A DNA stretch of 40,912 nucleotides from an uncultured Pelagibacteraceae bacterium (GTDB lineage Bacteria > Pseudomonadota > Alphaproteobacteria > Pelagibacterales > Pelagibacteraceae). The position numbers were made by a program, and so were the translations under genes. Shown here one piece after another: positions 26,746-34,813 of this stretch (positions within the stretch are counted from its first letter, which is position 1; each line of letters opens with the position of its first letter). The stretch lies in NCBI GenBank assembly GCA_902610515.1, contig CACLVZ010000007.1:1-40912 (forward strand). Reading direction: 5' to 3'. The notes under the pieces are model-generated. The model made no database searches, was not told where the DNA came from, and saw only the letters and a program-made list of their open reading frames with translations.

Positions 26746-27637
26746 AACTTTGCCTACTCAAAATAGCAGCACCCCTTACTCCACTTGCGTCTCCGAACTT
26801 TGGTTTTAAAAATACTGTTTTAAGATTAGGTTCATTTATAAATGATGATGTTTTTTTTTTAATTTGATCTAAAAAATCTATTTCATTAGAAATTCCACCA
26901 CCAAAAACAATTGCATCTGGATCAAGAGTTGTTACTATTAATACCAAACATCTTGCTAAAATATCCTTATACTCATTTATAAATAAAATAGAGTTTGAAT
27001 CTTTTTTTCTATATCTGCTAAAAATTTCTTTTGCTGAAATATTCTCATTAAATTGTTCATTAAATCTTTTTTCTATTGATTTACCAGATAGATAACCTTC
27101 TAATCTATTTGAAAAATTTAAGATTTTATCTGATTTTAAGTTTGGTGTGTTTTTAAGTGGCATTTGATTTAAACTCCATTCTCCTCCTAAACCATTTGCC
27201 CCTGATATTATCTTTTTATTTATTACTAATCCACCACCACACCCTGATCCCAATATAATGCCAAAAACAGTTTCATAATGGCTAGCTGATCCATCAAAAG
27301 CCTCTGATAGACAAAAACAATTAGCATCATTTTCTGAAAAAAAATTATTATTCATTTTTAATTTCAAATCTTTTATTAAATTTCTTTTATTTAACCACTG
27401 AGAATTATGTGCATTTTTAATTAACCCTGTCGTTTTATCTACTGCCCCAGGGTGACATATACCTACATTAAATTTACCAGAGTTTTTTTCTAATTTCTTT
27501 ACAATTTCAGTTATCTTAATTATTGTCTTTTCATAATCTTTAGGTGTTTGAACTCTGTCTCTTTTTAATTCTATATTATCATTATCTAAAAGAACGTACT
27601 CTATTTTGGTTGCGCCTAAATCAATTCCTATTTGCAT
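26738..27637 (-). CDS. ROK family sugar kinase, zinc motif lost
   Basis: A 299-residue ROK-fold protein. The phosphate-1 loop GIDLGATKIEY is at residues 3-13, the catalytic Asp is in ENDANCF near 103, and GIILGSGCGGG near 125 is the phosphate-2 loop. Normal ROK kinases carry GEWGH(N)PL plus a CxCGxxGCxE zinc site. Here the block reads GGEWSLNQMPL, with the His missing, and no Cys cluster follows. The downstream E-x-x-x-S-G (LEGYLSGKSI) is kept. It may phosphorylate the deoxy-gluconate intermediate in place of IolC, or a free sugar. It overlaps the ABC ATPase gene by one base. Confidence 0.87.
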   Translation of the reverse strand: MQIGIDLGATKIEYVLLDNDNIELKRDRVQTPKDYEKTIIKITEIVKKLEKNSGKFNVGICHPGAVDKTTGLIKNAHNSQWLNKRNLIKDLKLKMNNNFFSENDANCFCLSEAFDGSASHYETVFGIILGSGCGGGLVINKKIISGANGLGGEWSLNQMPLKNTPNLKSDKILNFSNRLEGYLSGKSIEKRFNEQFNENISAKEIFSRYRKKDSNSILFINEYKDILARCLVLIVTTLDPDAIVFGGGISNEIDFLDQIKKKTSSFINEPNLKTVFLKPKFGDASGVRGAAILSRQSSI

Positions 27638-28431
27638 TAATTAGCTGGAGATCTATTCATTTCTCGAAGCTCTACCTCTAATTTATTTAACTCTTCTCCG
27701 CCTGCCATCATACTTAAAAGTTTTTCTCTAGAAATATCTTTTTTTTCATATGTGCCTAAACTTTTTCCCCTATTTAATACTGTAAAACTATTTCCAACTG
27801 GATAAGCATGATGCACGTTATGTGTTATTAAAATTACTGCTAATCCTTGAGAAGCAGCTTTAACTATATATTTTAAAACTACTGAAGCTTGATGCACTCC
27901 GAGAGCAGAAGTAGGTTCGTCTAAAACAAGAACTTTTGCTCCAAAGTATATAGCCCTGCTTATTGCTAAACACTGTCTTTCACCACCTGACATTGTTCCG
28001 ACTGCCTGAGATGGATCTCTAACATCTATACCTATCTGCCCCATTCTCTCTGCAGCTATTTTATTTGCTTTTTCTATATCAAACGTTTTGAAAAATGGTG
28101 GACCTTTCATTGGTTCTCTACCCATAAAAAAGTTTCTTGTTACACTCATTAAAGAGACCAAAGCTAGATCTTGATACACGGTAGCTATGCCCATATCCAA
28201 TGCATCTTTGGGACTGTCAAATATCGTTTTTTTTCCTTCAACAATAATTTCACCTTCGTCAGGCCTATGTACTCCAGCTAAAGTTTTAATTAAAGTTGAT
28301 TTACCAGCACCGTTGTCACCAAGAAGACACATAATTTCACCTTTTTTTAATTTCATAGTTACATCTTTAAGAGCTATTACTTTTCCAAAAAATTTGCTTA
28401 TGTTGTTAAATTGAATTAAATAATCTGACAT
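27637..28431 (-). CDS. Sugar/cyclitol ABC transporter ATP-binding protein (single NBD)
   Basis: A 264-residue ATPase. Walker A is GDNGAGKST near residue 38, the signature motif [14 protein letters not shown] near 148, Walker [13 protein letters not shown] near 170 and the H-loop ILITHN near 205. Most CUT2 carbohydrate importers use a fused 500-residue double ATPase; this is the half-size FrcA-like type that would dimerise. It lies between the permease and the ROK kinase, overlapping each by one base. Import of inositol or a related sugar is inferred from context. Confidence 0.93.
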   Translation of the reverse strand: MSDYLIQFNNISKFFGKVIALKDVTMKLKKGEIMCLLGDNGAGKSTLIKTLAGVHRPDEGEIIVEGKKTIFDSPKDALDMGIATVYQDLALVSLMSVTRNFFMGREPMKGPPFFKTFDIEKANKIAAERMGQIGIDVRDPSQAVGTMSGGERQCLAISRAIYFGAKVLVLDEPTSALGVHQASVVLKYIVKAASQGLAVILITHNVHHAYPVGNSFTVLNRGKSLGTYEKKDISREKLLSMMAGGEELNKLEVELREMNRSPAN

Positions 28432-29558
28432 TATTTGCTTTCCGTTACCTTTCTTCTTATATAATTATTAAAGATCACCGCAATTAACATCATTGCTCCT
28501 AAAAAAACTTTAAACCAGTCCGTATCCACATCAGTGTAAAATATACCCATTGATACTGTTCCAAAAATCAAAGCCCCAAATGCTGCACCTATTGCTGAAC
28601 CATAACCACCAGTTAATAAACAGCCTCCAACAACTGCGGCAGCAATAGCTTCTAATTCCTTTAAAGTTCCACGCATTGTATCAGCTGAACCAGCGTCTAA
28701 AACTTGAATAGTAGCAAAAATAGTCGCTGCTACTGCAGTTCCTATAAATAAGCTTATTTTTACTCTACCAACTGGTACTCCGACATTGTTAGCACCATTT
28801 TTATCTCCTCCAGATGCAAATATCCAATTTCCGTATCTTGTTTTCATAAGTATCCATGTTGTAATGATTGCTAAAGCTATGAACCATATTACAGATGGCG
28901 GTATTCCTGTAGCGAGTGGAGTTCCATCAGTTCTTAATGCAATCAGATTCATAGAACCTAACCAAGTAAAAACCCATTTAAAAGTATCTGTTGCAAATAT
29001 CCATGCTAATGGATCATCTTCTATTAAAACTCTTAGACCTGGAACTTGAGTTCGGCCAGTAATCAATCTTGTTATTGCTAAAGTTGCCCCTCTTAAAATA
29101 AAAAGCATTGCAAGAGTAACAATAAAAGATGGCAAGCCTGTTCTTACCACTAATATTCCATTAAAATAACCTACTAGCACTGCCATTGAGAATGCAAAAA
29201 TAATACTCATCCATAATGGCCACCCCCAATAAATTGCTGGAATAGCTATACAAATGCCTGCAAACCCTATCATCGATCCAATTGATAGATCAAATTCTCC
29301 GCCTATCATTAACATTGCAGCTGCAATAGCTATTATTCCAAGATTTGCAGAAACATCTAAAAAATTTAAAACTCCATAAGCACTGAACATCCCCGTATCT
29401 CCGGCAACGATACCAAAGAATATGAAAACTAGTATTGCTCCACCTAGAGCGCCAAGTTCTGGTCTATTTAACAATAATCTTAATTTAGAAACTTTTTTGA
29501 GTCTTTCATCCTGATTGAAATCAGTTTTTGTTTCAATACTTTTAGATTTTGTAGACAT
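28431..29558 (-). CDS. Sugar/cyclitol ABC transporter permease
   Basis: A 375-residue CUT2-type permease with about ten hydrophobic helices. [16 protein letters not shown] near residue 85 is the family hallmark, [14 protein letters not shown] near 145 is also typical, and the C-terminal half holds [24 protein letters not shown]-type segments near 305-330. Two copies would form the channel. It is encoded right after the binding protein, separated from it by a strong hairpin terminator, as is common where the binding protein is needed in excess. Confidence 0.93.
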   Translation of the reverse strand: MSTKSKSIETKTDFNQDERLKKVSKLRLLLNRPELGALGGAILVFIFFGIVAGDTGMFSAYGVLNFLDVSANLGIIAIAAAMLMIGGEFDLSIGSMIGFAGICIAIPAIYWGWPLWMSIIFAFSMAVLVGYFNGILVVRTGLPSFIVTLAMLFILRGATLAITRLITGRTQVPGLRVLIEDDPLAWIFATDTFKWVFTWLGSMNLIALRTDGTPLATGIPPSVIWFIALAIITTWILMKTRYGNWIFASGGDKNGANNVGVPVGRVKISLFIGTAVAATIFATIQVLDAGSADTMRGTLKELEAIAAAVVGGCLLTGGYGSAIGAAFGALIFGTVSMGIFYTDVDTDWFKVFLGAMMLIAVIFNNYIRRKVTESK

Positions 29559-29570
29559 ATAAAAAAACTT

Positions 29571-29603
29571 AAAAAAAAAGGCCTAGTGAATAATCACTAG
29601 GCC
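29571..29603 (-). terminator. Rho-independent terminator between binding-protein and permease genes
   Basis: A perfect 10-bp stem, GGCCTAGTGA (29580-29589) and TCACTAGGCC (29594-29603), closes a 4-base loop. On the minus strand it is followed by nine T (A-run at 29571-29579). It sits 15 bases after the binding-protein stop. It should reduce readthrough into permease and ATPase genes and stabilise the upstream mRNA. Confidence 0.9.
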
Positions 29604-29618
29604 CTCTTAATATTTTTC

Positions 29619-30542
29619 TTATCTATAACCTTGAGCAGCCCATTTTATTACGTCCTTAGCGTTATTAGGAGTAACAAAACCAGGTCCTGTCATAACAACA
29701 CCAGCTGGCATTGTTCCATATCTCATATATTGAGAAAAGATAGCTATAGGTAAATAACCTTGTAGATACTGTTGTTGGTCAATTAAAAACTCAACTTTTC
29801 CAGCAGCAGCAGCTTTTAGCATTCCTGGCGACATATCGAATGTACCAAGTTTAACGCTTCCAACTTTACCAGCAGACTCTAATGCTTTGAGAGCAGCTTC
29901 TCCCGCAAGACCAGCTCCTAAAGTAAGAATTGTGTCATATCCACCACCTAATTTAGCAGCTACAGCTTTTTGAATTTCAGTCGGGTCATTTGATGTACCT
30001 AATATGTCTACAGATCCACCAAAGCCTTTTTTGAAACCAGCACATCTTCTATCTAAAGCGACGTTACCTACTTCGTGGTTAACACATAGTGCTTTTTTAC
30101 CACCAGCAGCTTTCATTTTTTGTCCGCCACCTACACCAGCCTCGAACTCTGTTTGACCTACGTGAGCACTTATACCTAGTTTCATGTAGTCGTCTGAACC
30201 TGAATTCATAGAGATTACTGGGATACCTGCAGATATTGCAGCTTTAACAGACTTACCTAAAGCGGCAGCATCTGGAAGAGTTATTACAATACCTTTTGGT
30301 TTTTGAGAAACAGCGTTGTCAATAAGTTTTGCCATCTCTACCATGTCAAATGTTGCTGGAGCGGTGTATTTGCAAGATACTTTCATATCTTTACAAGCTT
30401 TATCAACTCCATTTTTTGCAACAGACCAGAAAGGGTCGTTTGCTTGTCCATGAGACACAACAATAATATCTACTGCTAGAGCAGCTACTGACATCATTGC
30501 CCAGCTCATTAGAGCAGCAATAGTTAAGTATACTTTTTTCAT
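29619..30542 (-). CDS. Periplasmic sugar/cyclitol-binding protein of an ABC importer
   Basis: A 307-residue type I periplasmic binding protein. The signal peptide (residues 1-22, ending ALA) is followed by IIVVSHGQANDPFWSVAKNGV, the family's first ligand-loop block. Mid-protein GIVITLPDAAALGKSVKAAI and C-terminal GTFDMSPGMLKAAAAGKVEFLIDQQQYLQGY are typical of ribose/inositol-binding proteins. The ATG at 30542 is preferred over an upstream in-frame start at 30578, because a GAGGG Shine-Dalgarno sequence lies 9 bases before it and the signal peptide then begins MKKVYL. An IbpA-like inositol role is inferred from the neighbouring iol genes. Confidence 0.92.
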   Translation of the reverse strand: MKKVYLTIAALMSWAMMSVAALAVDIIVVSHGQANDPFWSVAKNGVDKACKDMKVSCKYTAPATFDMVEMAKLIDNAVSQKPKGIVITLPDAAALGKSVKAAISAGIPVISMNSGSDDYMKLGISAHVGQTEFEAGVGGGQKMKAAGGKKALCVNHEVGNVALDRRCAGFKKGFGGSVDILGTSNDPTEIQKAVAAKLGGGYDTILTLGAGLAGEAALKALESAGKVGSVKLGTFDMSPGMLKAAAAGKVEFLIDQQQYLQGYLPIAIFSQYMRYGTMPAGVVMTGPGFVTPNNAKDVIKWAAQGYR

Positions 30543-30570
30543 GATTATTTCCCTCATTTGTTTGTTAAAT

Positions 30571-30606
30571 TTGCGCAATTAAAACAAAAAATTTGTGAAA
30601 ATACAA
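30571..30606 (-). promoter_or_regulatory. Possible promoter and operator of the binding-protein gene
   Basis: On the minus strand TTGTAT (30601-30606) and TTTAAT (30578-30583) are 17 bases apart, ending 36 bases before the ATG. The 8-bp palindrome TTGCGCAA (30571-30578) touches the -10 box, where a repressor would block initiation. GCGC-centred palindromes are typical of LacI-family operators, but no such regulator gene is in the window. Confidence 0.4.
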
Positions 30607-30643
30607 AAGGAAAAAAATTATATACAACTAGAGGTAGTTATAG

Positions 30644-31639
30644 TTACTTTAATTTTACTACCTTTTTTTGCTTTAAAGATTGATATGCAGCATTAGCAAT
30701 TTTTAAAGCTAAATAACCATCTTTGAATGTTGATCTAGGTTTTGTTTTATTTTTATGAAGAGAAATCAATTCATTCAATTGCAAATTATAAGCTTCCTTG
30801 TATCGCTCAATAAAAAAATTTAAAAAGGGTTTTTGTGAATGGGATTGATTTAAATTAAATATCTCTGTGGCCGTGCTCTTTTGATTGCCTGATAAAAGCA
30901 TTCCTTTTTTTCCAAATAATTCAACTCTTTGATCATATCCAAAAGAACAATGTCTTGAATTTGTGATTACACATATAACACCTTTTTTTGATTTCATAGT
31001 AACCGTGGCTAATTCATGATCTTTGATTTTTTTATAAAAATTCTCAAATGAGCTTACAGATGAACTTATTTCAGATATTTCATCCTTATTTAAATAATAC
31101 CTACATAAATCGAAATCATGAATCATCATGTCTCTGAAAATACCCCCGGAAGATTTAAGATAAGCCTTTGATGGAGGTGCTGGATCTCTACTTGTGATTA
31201 TTATTTTTTCCAACCTTCCTATTTTACCTTTTTCTAAATCTTTTTTTATTGAGTAATGGCCAGGATCAAATCTTCGATTAAACCCCATCTGTATCTTCGA
31301 ATTATTCTTTTTTACTTTTTTGAAAGTTTTAACAATTTTATTTATATTTAAGTCTAAAGGTTTTTCACAGAAAATAGTTTTATTGTATTTAATACCCTCT
31401 TCGATAAATTTGATATGTGTGCTTGTAGGACTTGAAATAAAAATTATGTCTACTCTTTTATCTGAAAAAATATTTTTATAATTTTTTTCAATTTCACAAT
31501 TGTAAAGATTTTTAGCTTTTTTTCTTAGTTTAGCAATCTTTTCGTATACATATAGAAGATTAAGTGTTTTATTGTAATATATGTTTTGAGCATGCATTTG
31601 CCCAATTCTACCAAAACCCAAAAGTGCTACATTAATCAT
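30644..31639 (-). CDS. iolG: Inositol 2-dehydrogenase-like Gfo/Idh/MocA oxidoreductase
   Basis: A 331-residue NAD-dependent dehydrogenase close to IolG, which oxidises myo-inositol to 2-keto-myo-inositol. GFGRIGQMHAQN is at about residue 8, the catalytic Lys in CEKPLDLN near 93, and GGIFRDMMIHDFDLCRYYL near 165-183 carries the Asp and His of the active site in the exact IolG arrangement. MGFNRRFDPGH near 120 is also typical. It is divergent from iolE, with 57 bases between starts, and lies upstream of the binding-protein gene on the same strand. Confidence 0.9.
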   Translation of the reverse strand: MINVALLGFGRIGQMHAQNIYYNKTLNLLYVYEKIAKLRKKAKNLYNCEIEKNYKNIFSDKRVDIIFISSPTSTHIKFIEEGIKYNKTIFCEKPLDLNINKIVKTFKKVKKNNSKIQMGFNRRFDPGHYSIKKDLEKGKIGRLEKIIITSRDPAPPSKAYLKSSGGIFRDMMIHDFDLCRYYLNKDEISEISSSVSSFENFYKKIKDHELATVTMKSKKGVICVITNSRHCSFGYDQRVELFGKKGMLLSGNQKSTATEIFNLNQSHSQKPFLNFFIERYKEAYNLQLNELISLHKNKTKPRSTFKDGYLALKIANAAYQSLKQKKVVKLK

Positions 31640-31647
31640 AAATTCTT

Positions 31648-31676
31648 TTGTAACTTAATTATTTATAATATAAAAT
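31648..31676 (+). promoter_or_regulatory. Possible promoter of iolE
   Basis: TTGTAA (31648-31653) and TAAAAT (31671-31676) are exactly 17 bases apart within the 57-bp gap between divergent iolG and iolE. The predicted start is about 14 bases before the ATG at 31697. The sequence is AT-rich, so chance is possible. Confidence 0.4.
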
Positions 31677-31696
31677 ATTATTACTTTCTGAAAACT

Positions 31697-32596
31697 ATGT
31701 CGATAAGATTAGGAATAGCACCCATTGCATGGAGTAACGATGATATGCCTGAATTAGGTGGCAAAACTCCATTAGAACAATGTTTAAAAGAAGCAAGTAT
31801 GGCAGGTTTTACTGGAATTGAGTCTGGCGGAAAATTTCCAATGAATTCGAAAGAACTTATTCCAAAACTTCAAAAAGAGAACCTTAAATTATGTTCAGGT
31901 TGGTATGGGGCTCAACTATTAAAAAGATCACCAAAAGAAGAATTTAAACTTATGCAAAAACAACTAAAATTATTCAAAGATTGTAAAGCACCTTGCATGG
32001 TTTTTGCTGAGATAACAGACTCCGTCCAAGGAGATCCTGTAACACCGTTATCAAAAAGACCTAAATTAAATAAAGATGATTGGAATAAATTTATTAATTC
32101 AATAAATGAAATTAGTAAAATGATGATAGATGAGAATATGCCATTAGCTTATCATCATCACATGGGAACCATAATAGAAACTGAGGAAGATACTTCTAGA
32201 CTTATAGAAAATACAAAGGATACAGTTAAATTATTAGTAGATACTGGTCATATGTTGTTTGCTCAAGGTGACTCTATTAATTTAGTTGAAAATTTTTACG
32301 AACGAATAATTCACGTTCATTGCAAAGACATTAGAAAAGATATTTTAGAAAAATCACTGAGAAATGATGCAACATTTAGACAAGCATTTTTAGATGGGGC
32401 ATTTACTGTGCCAGGTGACGGATGTATTGACTACGTTCCTTTCTTAAATACTTTGAAGAAAAAAGATTATTCAGGATGGCTTGTGGTAGAAGCTGAACAA
32501 GACCCTGCTAAAGCAAATCCATTTGAATATGCAAAAATTGGTTTTAATTATTTAAGTAAAACTGCAAAACAATGTGGTTTTGAAATTATTAATTAA
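31697..32596 (+). CDS. iolE: Myo-inosose-2 dehydratase (IolE-like)
   Basis: A 299-residue TIM-barrel enzyme that dehydrates 2-keto-myo-inositol, feeding IolD. The N-terminal LGIAPIAWSNDDMPELGGKTPLEQC is the IolE signature. AYHHHMGTIIET near residue 153, LLVDTGHMLFAQGD near 180 and HVHCKDI near 212 supply metal ligands. VPGDGCIDYVPF and WLVVEAEQDP near 240-260 complete the barrel. The frame is open further upstream to 31586, but ATG 31697 gives the family start. It overlaps the convergent gene end by 4 bases. Confidence 0.94.
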   Translation: MSIRLGIAPIAWSNDDMPELGGKTPLEQCLKEASMAGFTGIESGGKFPMNSKELIPKLQKENLKLCSGWYGAQLLKRSPKEEFKLMQKQLKLFKDCKAPCMVFAEITDSVQGDPVTPLSKRPKLNKDDWNKFINSINEISKMMIDENMPLAYHHHMGTIIETEEDTSRLIENTKDTVKLLVDTGHMLFAQGDSINLVENFYERIIHVHCKDIRKDILEKSLRNDATFRQAFLDGAFTVPGDGCIDYVPFLNTLKKKDYSGWLVVEAEQDPAKANPFEYAKIGFNYLSKTAKQCGFEIIN

Positions 32597-33102
32597 CGGT
32601 ACACAGAGACTAATTCATTATTACCCGCAGCTACACAAGGTGACTTTATACAGGTACCAACTACCCATTCTGATCCTGCCTCTGACTCGAAGTTATTTGA
32701 GGAAACAAAAATTATACCTTTATCTGTAGATTGACCTGCTTTACCCTCGGCCTGAATTCTGGGATCTTGAGAGGTTTGTATTAACGGTTTATTAATTGAA
32801 TATGGGTTTTTTAGATCAATATTATTTAACACGAAATTTACGATTTTATCTGAGCTCCAAACAGAATTACATTTCTCACCCCAAGACGTTGAGCCCTCTT
32901 CATTTGAGCTGCAACTATTTACTTCATCATTAATGAAATCAACCACAGACTTATGATTTGATTTTATATCGTTTGCTTTTTGTAAAACTTCAGATCTAGT
33001 TGAGGCTGTCCATAATAACATTACAATCACATATGTTATAGAACCTAATACTAAAACTTCTAATGGACCAAAATTTTTTAATTTCCTATTTATATTTATC
33101 AT
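32593..33102 (-). CDS. Small secreted or anchored protein with a pilin-like N-terminus, unknown function
   Basis: A 169-residue protein. A short basic leader ending in Gly (NRKLKNFG) is followed by PLEVLVLGSITYVIVMLLW, a single long helix as in type IV pilin-like proteins. The canonical +5 Glu is not at the right spacing (it is +3), so prepilin processing is doubtful. The globular part has two Cys pairs (near residues 63/79 and 152/157) that could form disulfides. It overlaps the 2-hydroxyacid dehydrogenase gene by 4 bases. I do not recognise a family. Confidence 0.6.
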   Translation of the reverse strand: MININRKLKNFGPLEVLVLGSITYVIVMLLWTASTRSEVLQKANDIKSNHKSVVDFINDEVNSCSSNEEGSTSWGEKCNSVWSSDKIVNFVLNNIDLKNPYSINKPLIQTSQDPRIQAEGKAGQSTDKGIIFVSSNNFESEAGSEWVVGTCIKSPCVAAGNNELVSVYR

Positions 33103-34055
33103 AATTTTACAATCATAGATTTATCAATCTTATTTTCAAAAAAATCAATAATATTTTTAATTGTTTCTAAAGACATTCTAGATTTACATTCATTAGTAAA
33201 TGTTGCTGAATGTGGACTTAGCAAAACTTTTTTATTTGATAGCAGAGGATTACTTTTGTCTACAGGCTCTTTTTCAAAAACATCTAATCCTGCTCCAAAA
33301 ATTATACTCTCTCTTAATGCCTTATCTAAATCATTTTCGTTTATGATACCACCTCTCGCAGTATTGATTAGAATTGCTGCTCTTTTCATATTCTTAAGTT
33401 TAGAATAATTAATTAAATTTTTAGTTTTTTCATTTAATGGAACGTGTAAAGAAACATAGTCACAAATTTTTAATCCATCATCCAGATTTTCTATTTTTTG
33501 TCCTCCAAACATTTCAATGGTCTCTTTTTTGACAAAAGGATCAAATACTTTAACTTTCATTTCGAACCCTTTACATCTTTTGATTAAACTTTGTCCTATC
33601 CTCCCAAAACCAACTATTAACATCTCTTTATTAAAGAGTTCTAGAGTAGTGATTTTAGATGCACTTTTCTTAAAATTTCCAATTCTAACTTCTTGATCAT
33701 ATTGATTTATGCTTTTAGATATAGATAGCATCATGTAAATTACATGTTCCGCTACGGCTACTGCATTTGCAGTTGCAGTTATTAGTAAAGTTATTTTGTT
33801 TTTTTTAATATAATTTAAATCAACATTATCATATCCAACACCATGTCTTGATATAACTTTTAAATTTTTACATTTCGATAGAATTTTTTCATTTAATTTT
33901 GAAACTCTTAGCGCGCATGCATCAAAATTTGGAAGAACTTTTATTAAGTTTTCTTCAGAGGCATCTTCGATTATTTCAAATTCAAAGGCTGAATTATTTT
34001 TTAATAAATCTATTCCGTCTTGGTGAATTTTTTCTATAATTGCTACTTTATGCAT
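33099..34055 (-). CDS. D-isomer-specific 2-hydroxyacid dehydrogenase
   Basis: A 318-residue NAD-dependent dehydrogenase resembling phosphoglycerate dehydrogenase. VISRHGVGYDNVDL is near residue 68, the nucleotide motif GFGRIGQSL near 147, INTARGGIINE near 228 (catalytic Arg), an acidic residue in LDVFEKEP near 255, and the catalytic His in LSPHSATFT near 278. The C-terminal ACT domain of long SerA is absent, so serine synthesis is only one option. ATG 34055 is chosen over an upstream TTG that would run into a tRNA fragment. The tRNA-Glu 3' copy ends just 2 bases before this ATG, leaving no normal ribosome-binding site. Confidence 0.9.
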   Translation of the reverse strand: MHKVAIIEKIHQDGIDLLKNNSAFEFEIIEDASEENLIKVLPNFDACALRVSKLNEKILSKCKNLKVISRHGVGYDNVDLNYIKKNKITLLITATANAVAVAEHVIYMMLSISKSINQYDQEVRIGNFKKSASKITTLELFNKEMLIVGFGRIGQSLIKRCKGFEMKVKVFDPFVKKETIEMFGGQKIENLDDGLKICDYVSLHVPLNEKTKNLINYSKLKNMKRAAILINTARGGIINENDLDKALRESIIFGAGLDVFEKEPVDKSNPLLSNKKVLLSPHSATFTNECKSRMSLETIKNIIDFFENKIDKSMIVKL

Positions 34056-34057
34056 TT

Positions 34058-34096
34058 TTTTTGGCGGTCCCAAGGGGAATCGAACCCCTCTTTGTT
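34058..34096 (-). repeat. att-like 39-bp copy of the tRNA-Glu 3' end (distal)
   Basis: These 39 bases are identical to 36782-36820, which covers the 3' part of tRNA-Glu (variable loop, T-arm, acceptor 3' strand, CCA) plus flanking T's. The identity stops sharply at 34097, and no anticodon arm follows, so it is not a functional tRNA. The two copies are 2,724 bp apart. They look like attL/attR from integration into the tRNA 3' end. Confidence 0.9.
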
Positions 34097-34145
34097 AATT
34101 AAAATAAGGCTTATTATTAAATGATTTTAAGAAATTAGGCAAGAA

Positions 34146-34164
34146 CGGACTCACTACGGACACA
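34146..34164. repeat. 11-bp-phased direct repeat inside the distal island end
   Basis: CGGACTCA (34146-34153) and CGGACACA (34157-34164) recur with a period of 11 bp, about one helical turn. They start 49 bases inside the distal att copy. A similar pair lies inside the other end. This spacing fits arm-type recombinase sites, though the match is short. Confidence 0.4.
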
Positions 34165-34171
34165 TTAAGTA

Positions 34172-34813
34172 TTATCTAATATTATTATCATACATCTTCT
34201 TCAGTCTGTACGCTAAGAACACTTGTAAAAGTATAATTCCTTTTGCAATAAGCAAATTTTCAGAAACAAAGAAATTATATGATCCATGTAAAATAATTGG
34301 GAGTAAAACGGTATAACCTAAAAATTTATTATCGCCTGTTTTAGAATAAAATTCAAAGAAGTATCCCATTATAATTCCATTAAATATATGCATAGGAACT
34401 GCTGTGAATGCTCTCAGGAACGCTATTTCATATGAAGCACCTGATGGATTAAAAACATATCCAAAATTTTCATAGACTGCAAAACCTAGCGAAATAAATA
34501 AAGCAAATATAACTATATCAAATTTCTTTAATTTCTTTTGTGTTGGTAAATAAAATAATAAAGCAAAGAATTTTAACAATTCCTCTACTAAGCCTCCTGC
34601 GAAGAAACCAACTAATAAAGCATTGTTTACTGGATTGTTATTAGTGAATGTTTGTAAAACGTATGTATTCAAATAACCAGCAGGAAAACAGATTAGAATT
34701 CCTAATCCAAAAGCTTTGGCAATAAAAAACTTAGAGTCTTTAAATCTATTGGCAAAGTAGAAGAAACAACCAACAATAATCGCTGGTAAAAGTGTAAAGA
34801 ATAAAATCTTCAT
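34172..34813 (-). CDS. PrsW-family glutamic intramembrane protease
   Basis: A 213-residue protein with about seven or eight membrane helices. The catalytic motif VEELLKF is near residue 76. GFAVYENFGYV near 110, MHIFNGIIMGYF near 142 and LHGSYNFF near 177 supply the other conserved Glu, His and Asn residues of the PrsW family. Known PrsW cleaves an anti-sigma factor in Bacillus; related CPBP-type proteases have been proposed as C-terminal sorting enzymes. It is the last gene of the island operon, with a 4-base overlap after the third paralogous gene. Its substrates are plausibly those three proteins, which is inference. Confidence 0.87.
   Translation of the reverse strand: MKILFFTLLPAIIVGCFFYFANRFKDSKFFIAKAFGLGILICFPAGYLNTYVLQTFTNNNPVNNALLVGFFAGGLVEELLKFFALLFYLPTQKKLKKFDIVIFALFISLGFAVYENFGYVFNPSGASYEIAFLRAFTAVPMHIFNGIIMGYFFEFYSKTGDNKFLGYTVLLPIILHGSYNFFVSENLLIAKGIILLQVFLAYRLKKMYDNNIR

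Noticed and set aside
31586-31696. An N-terminal extension of IolE
   Set aside because: The extra 37 residues overlap the divergent iolG gene and do not match the IolE family; ATG 31697 gives the family N-terminus.
34058-34096. A second functional tRNA-Glu gene
   Set aside because: Only the T-arm and acceptor 3' strand are present. There is no anticodon arm or 5' half, so it is a fragment left by integration.
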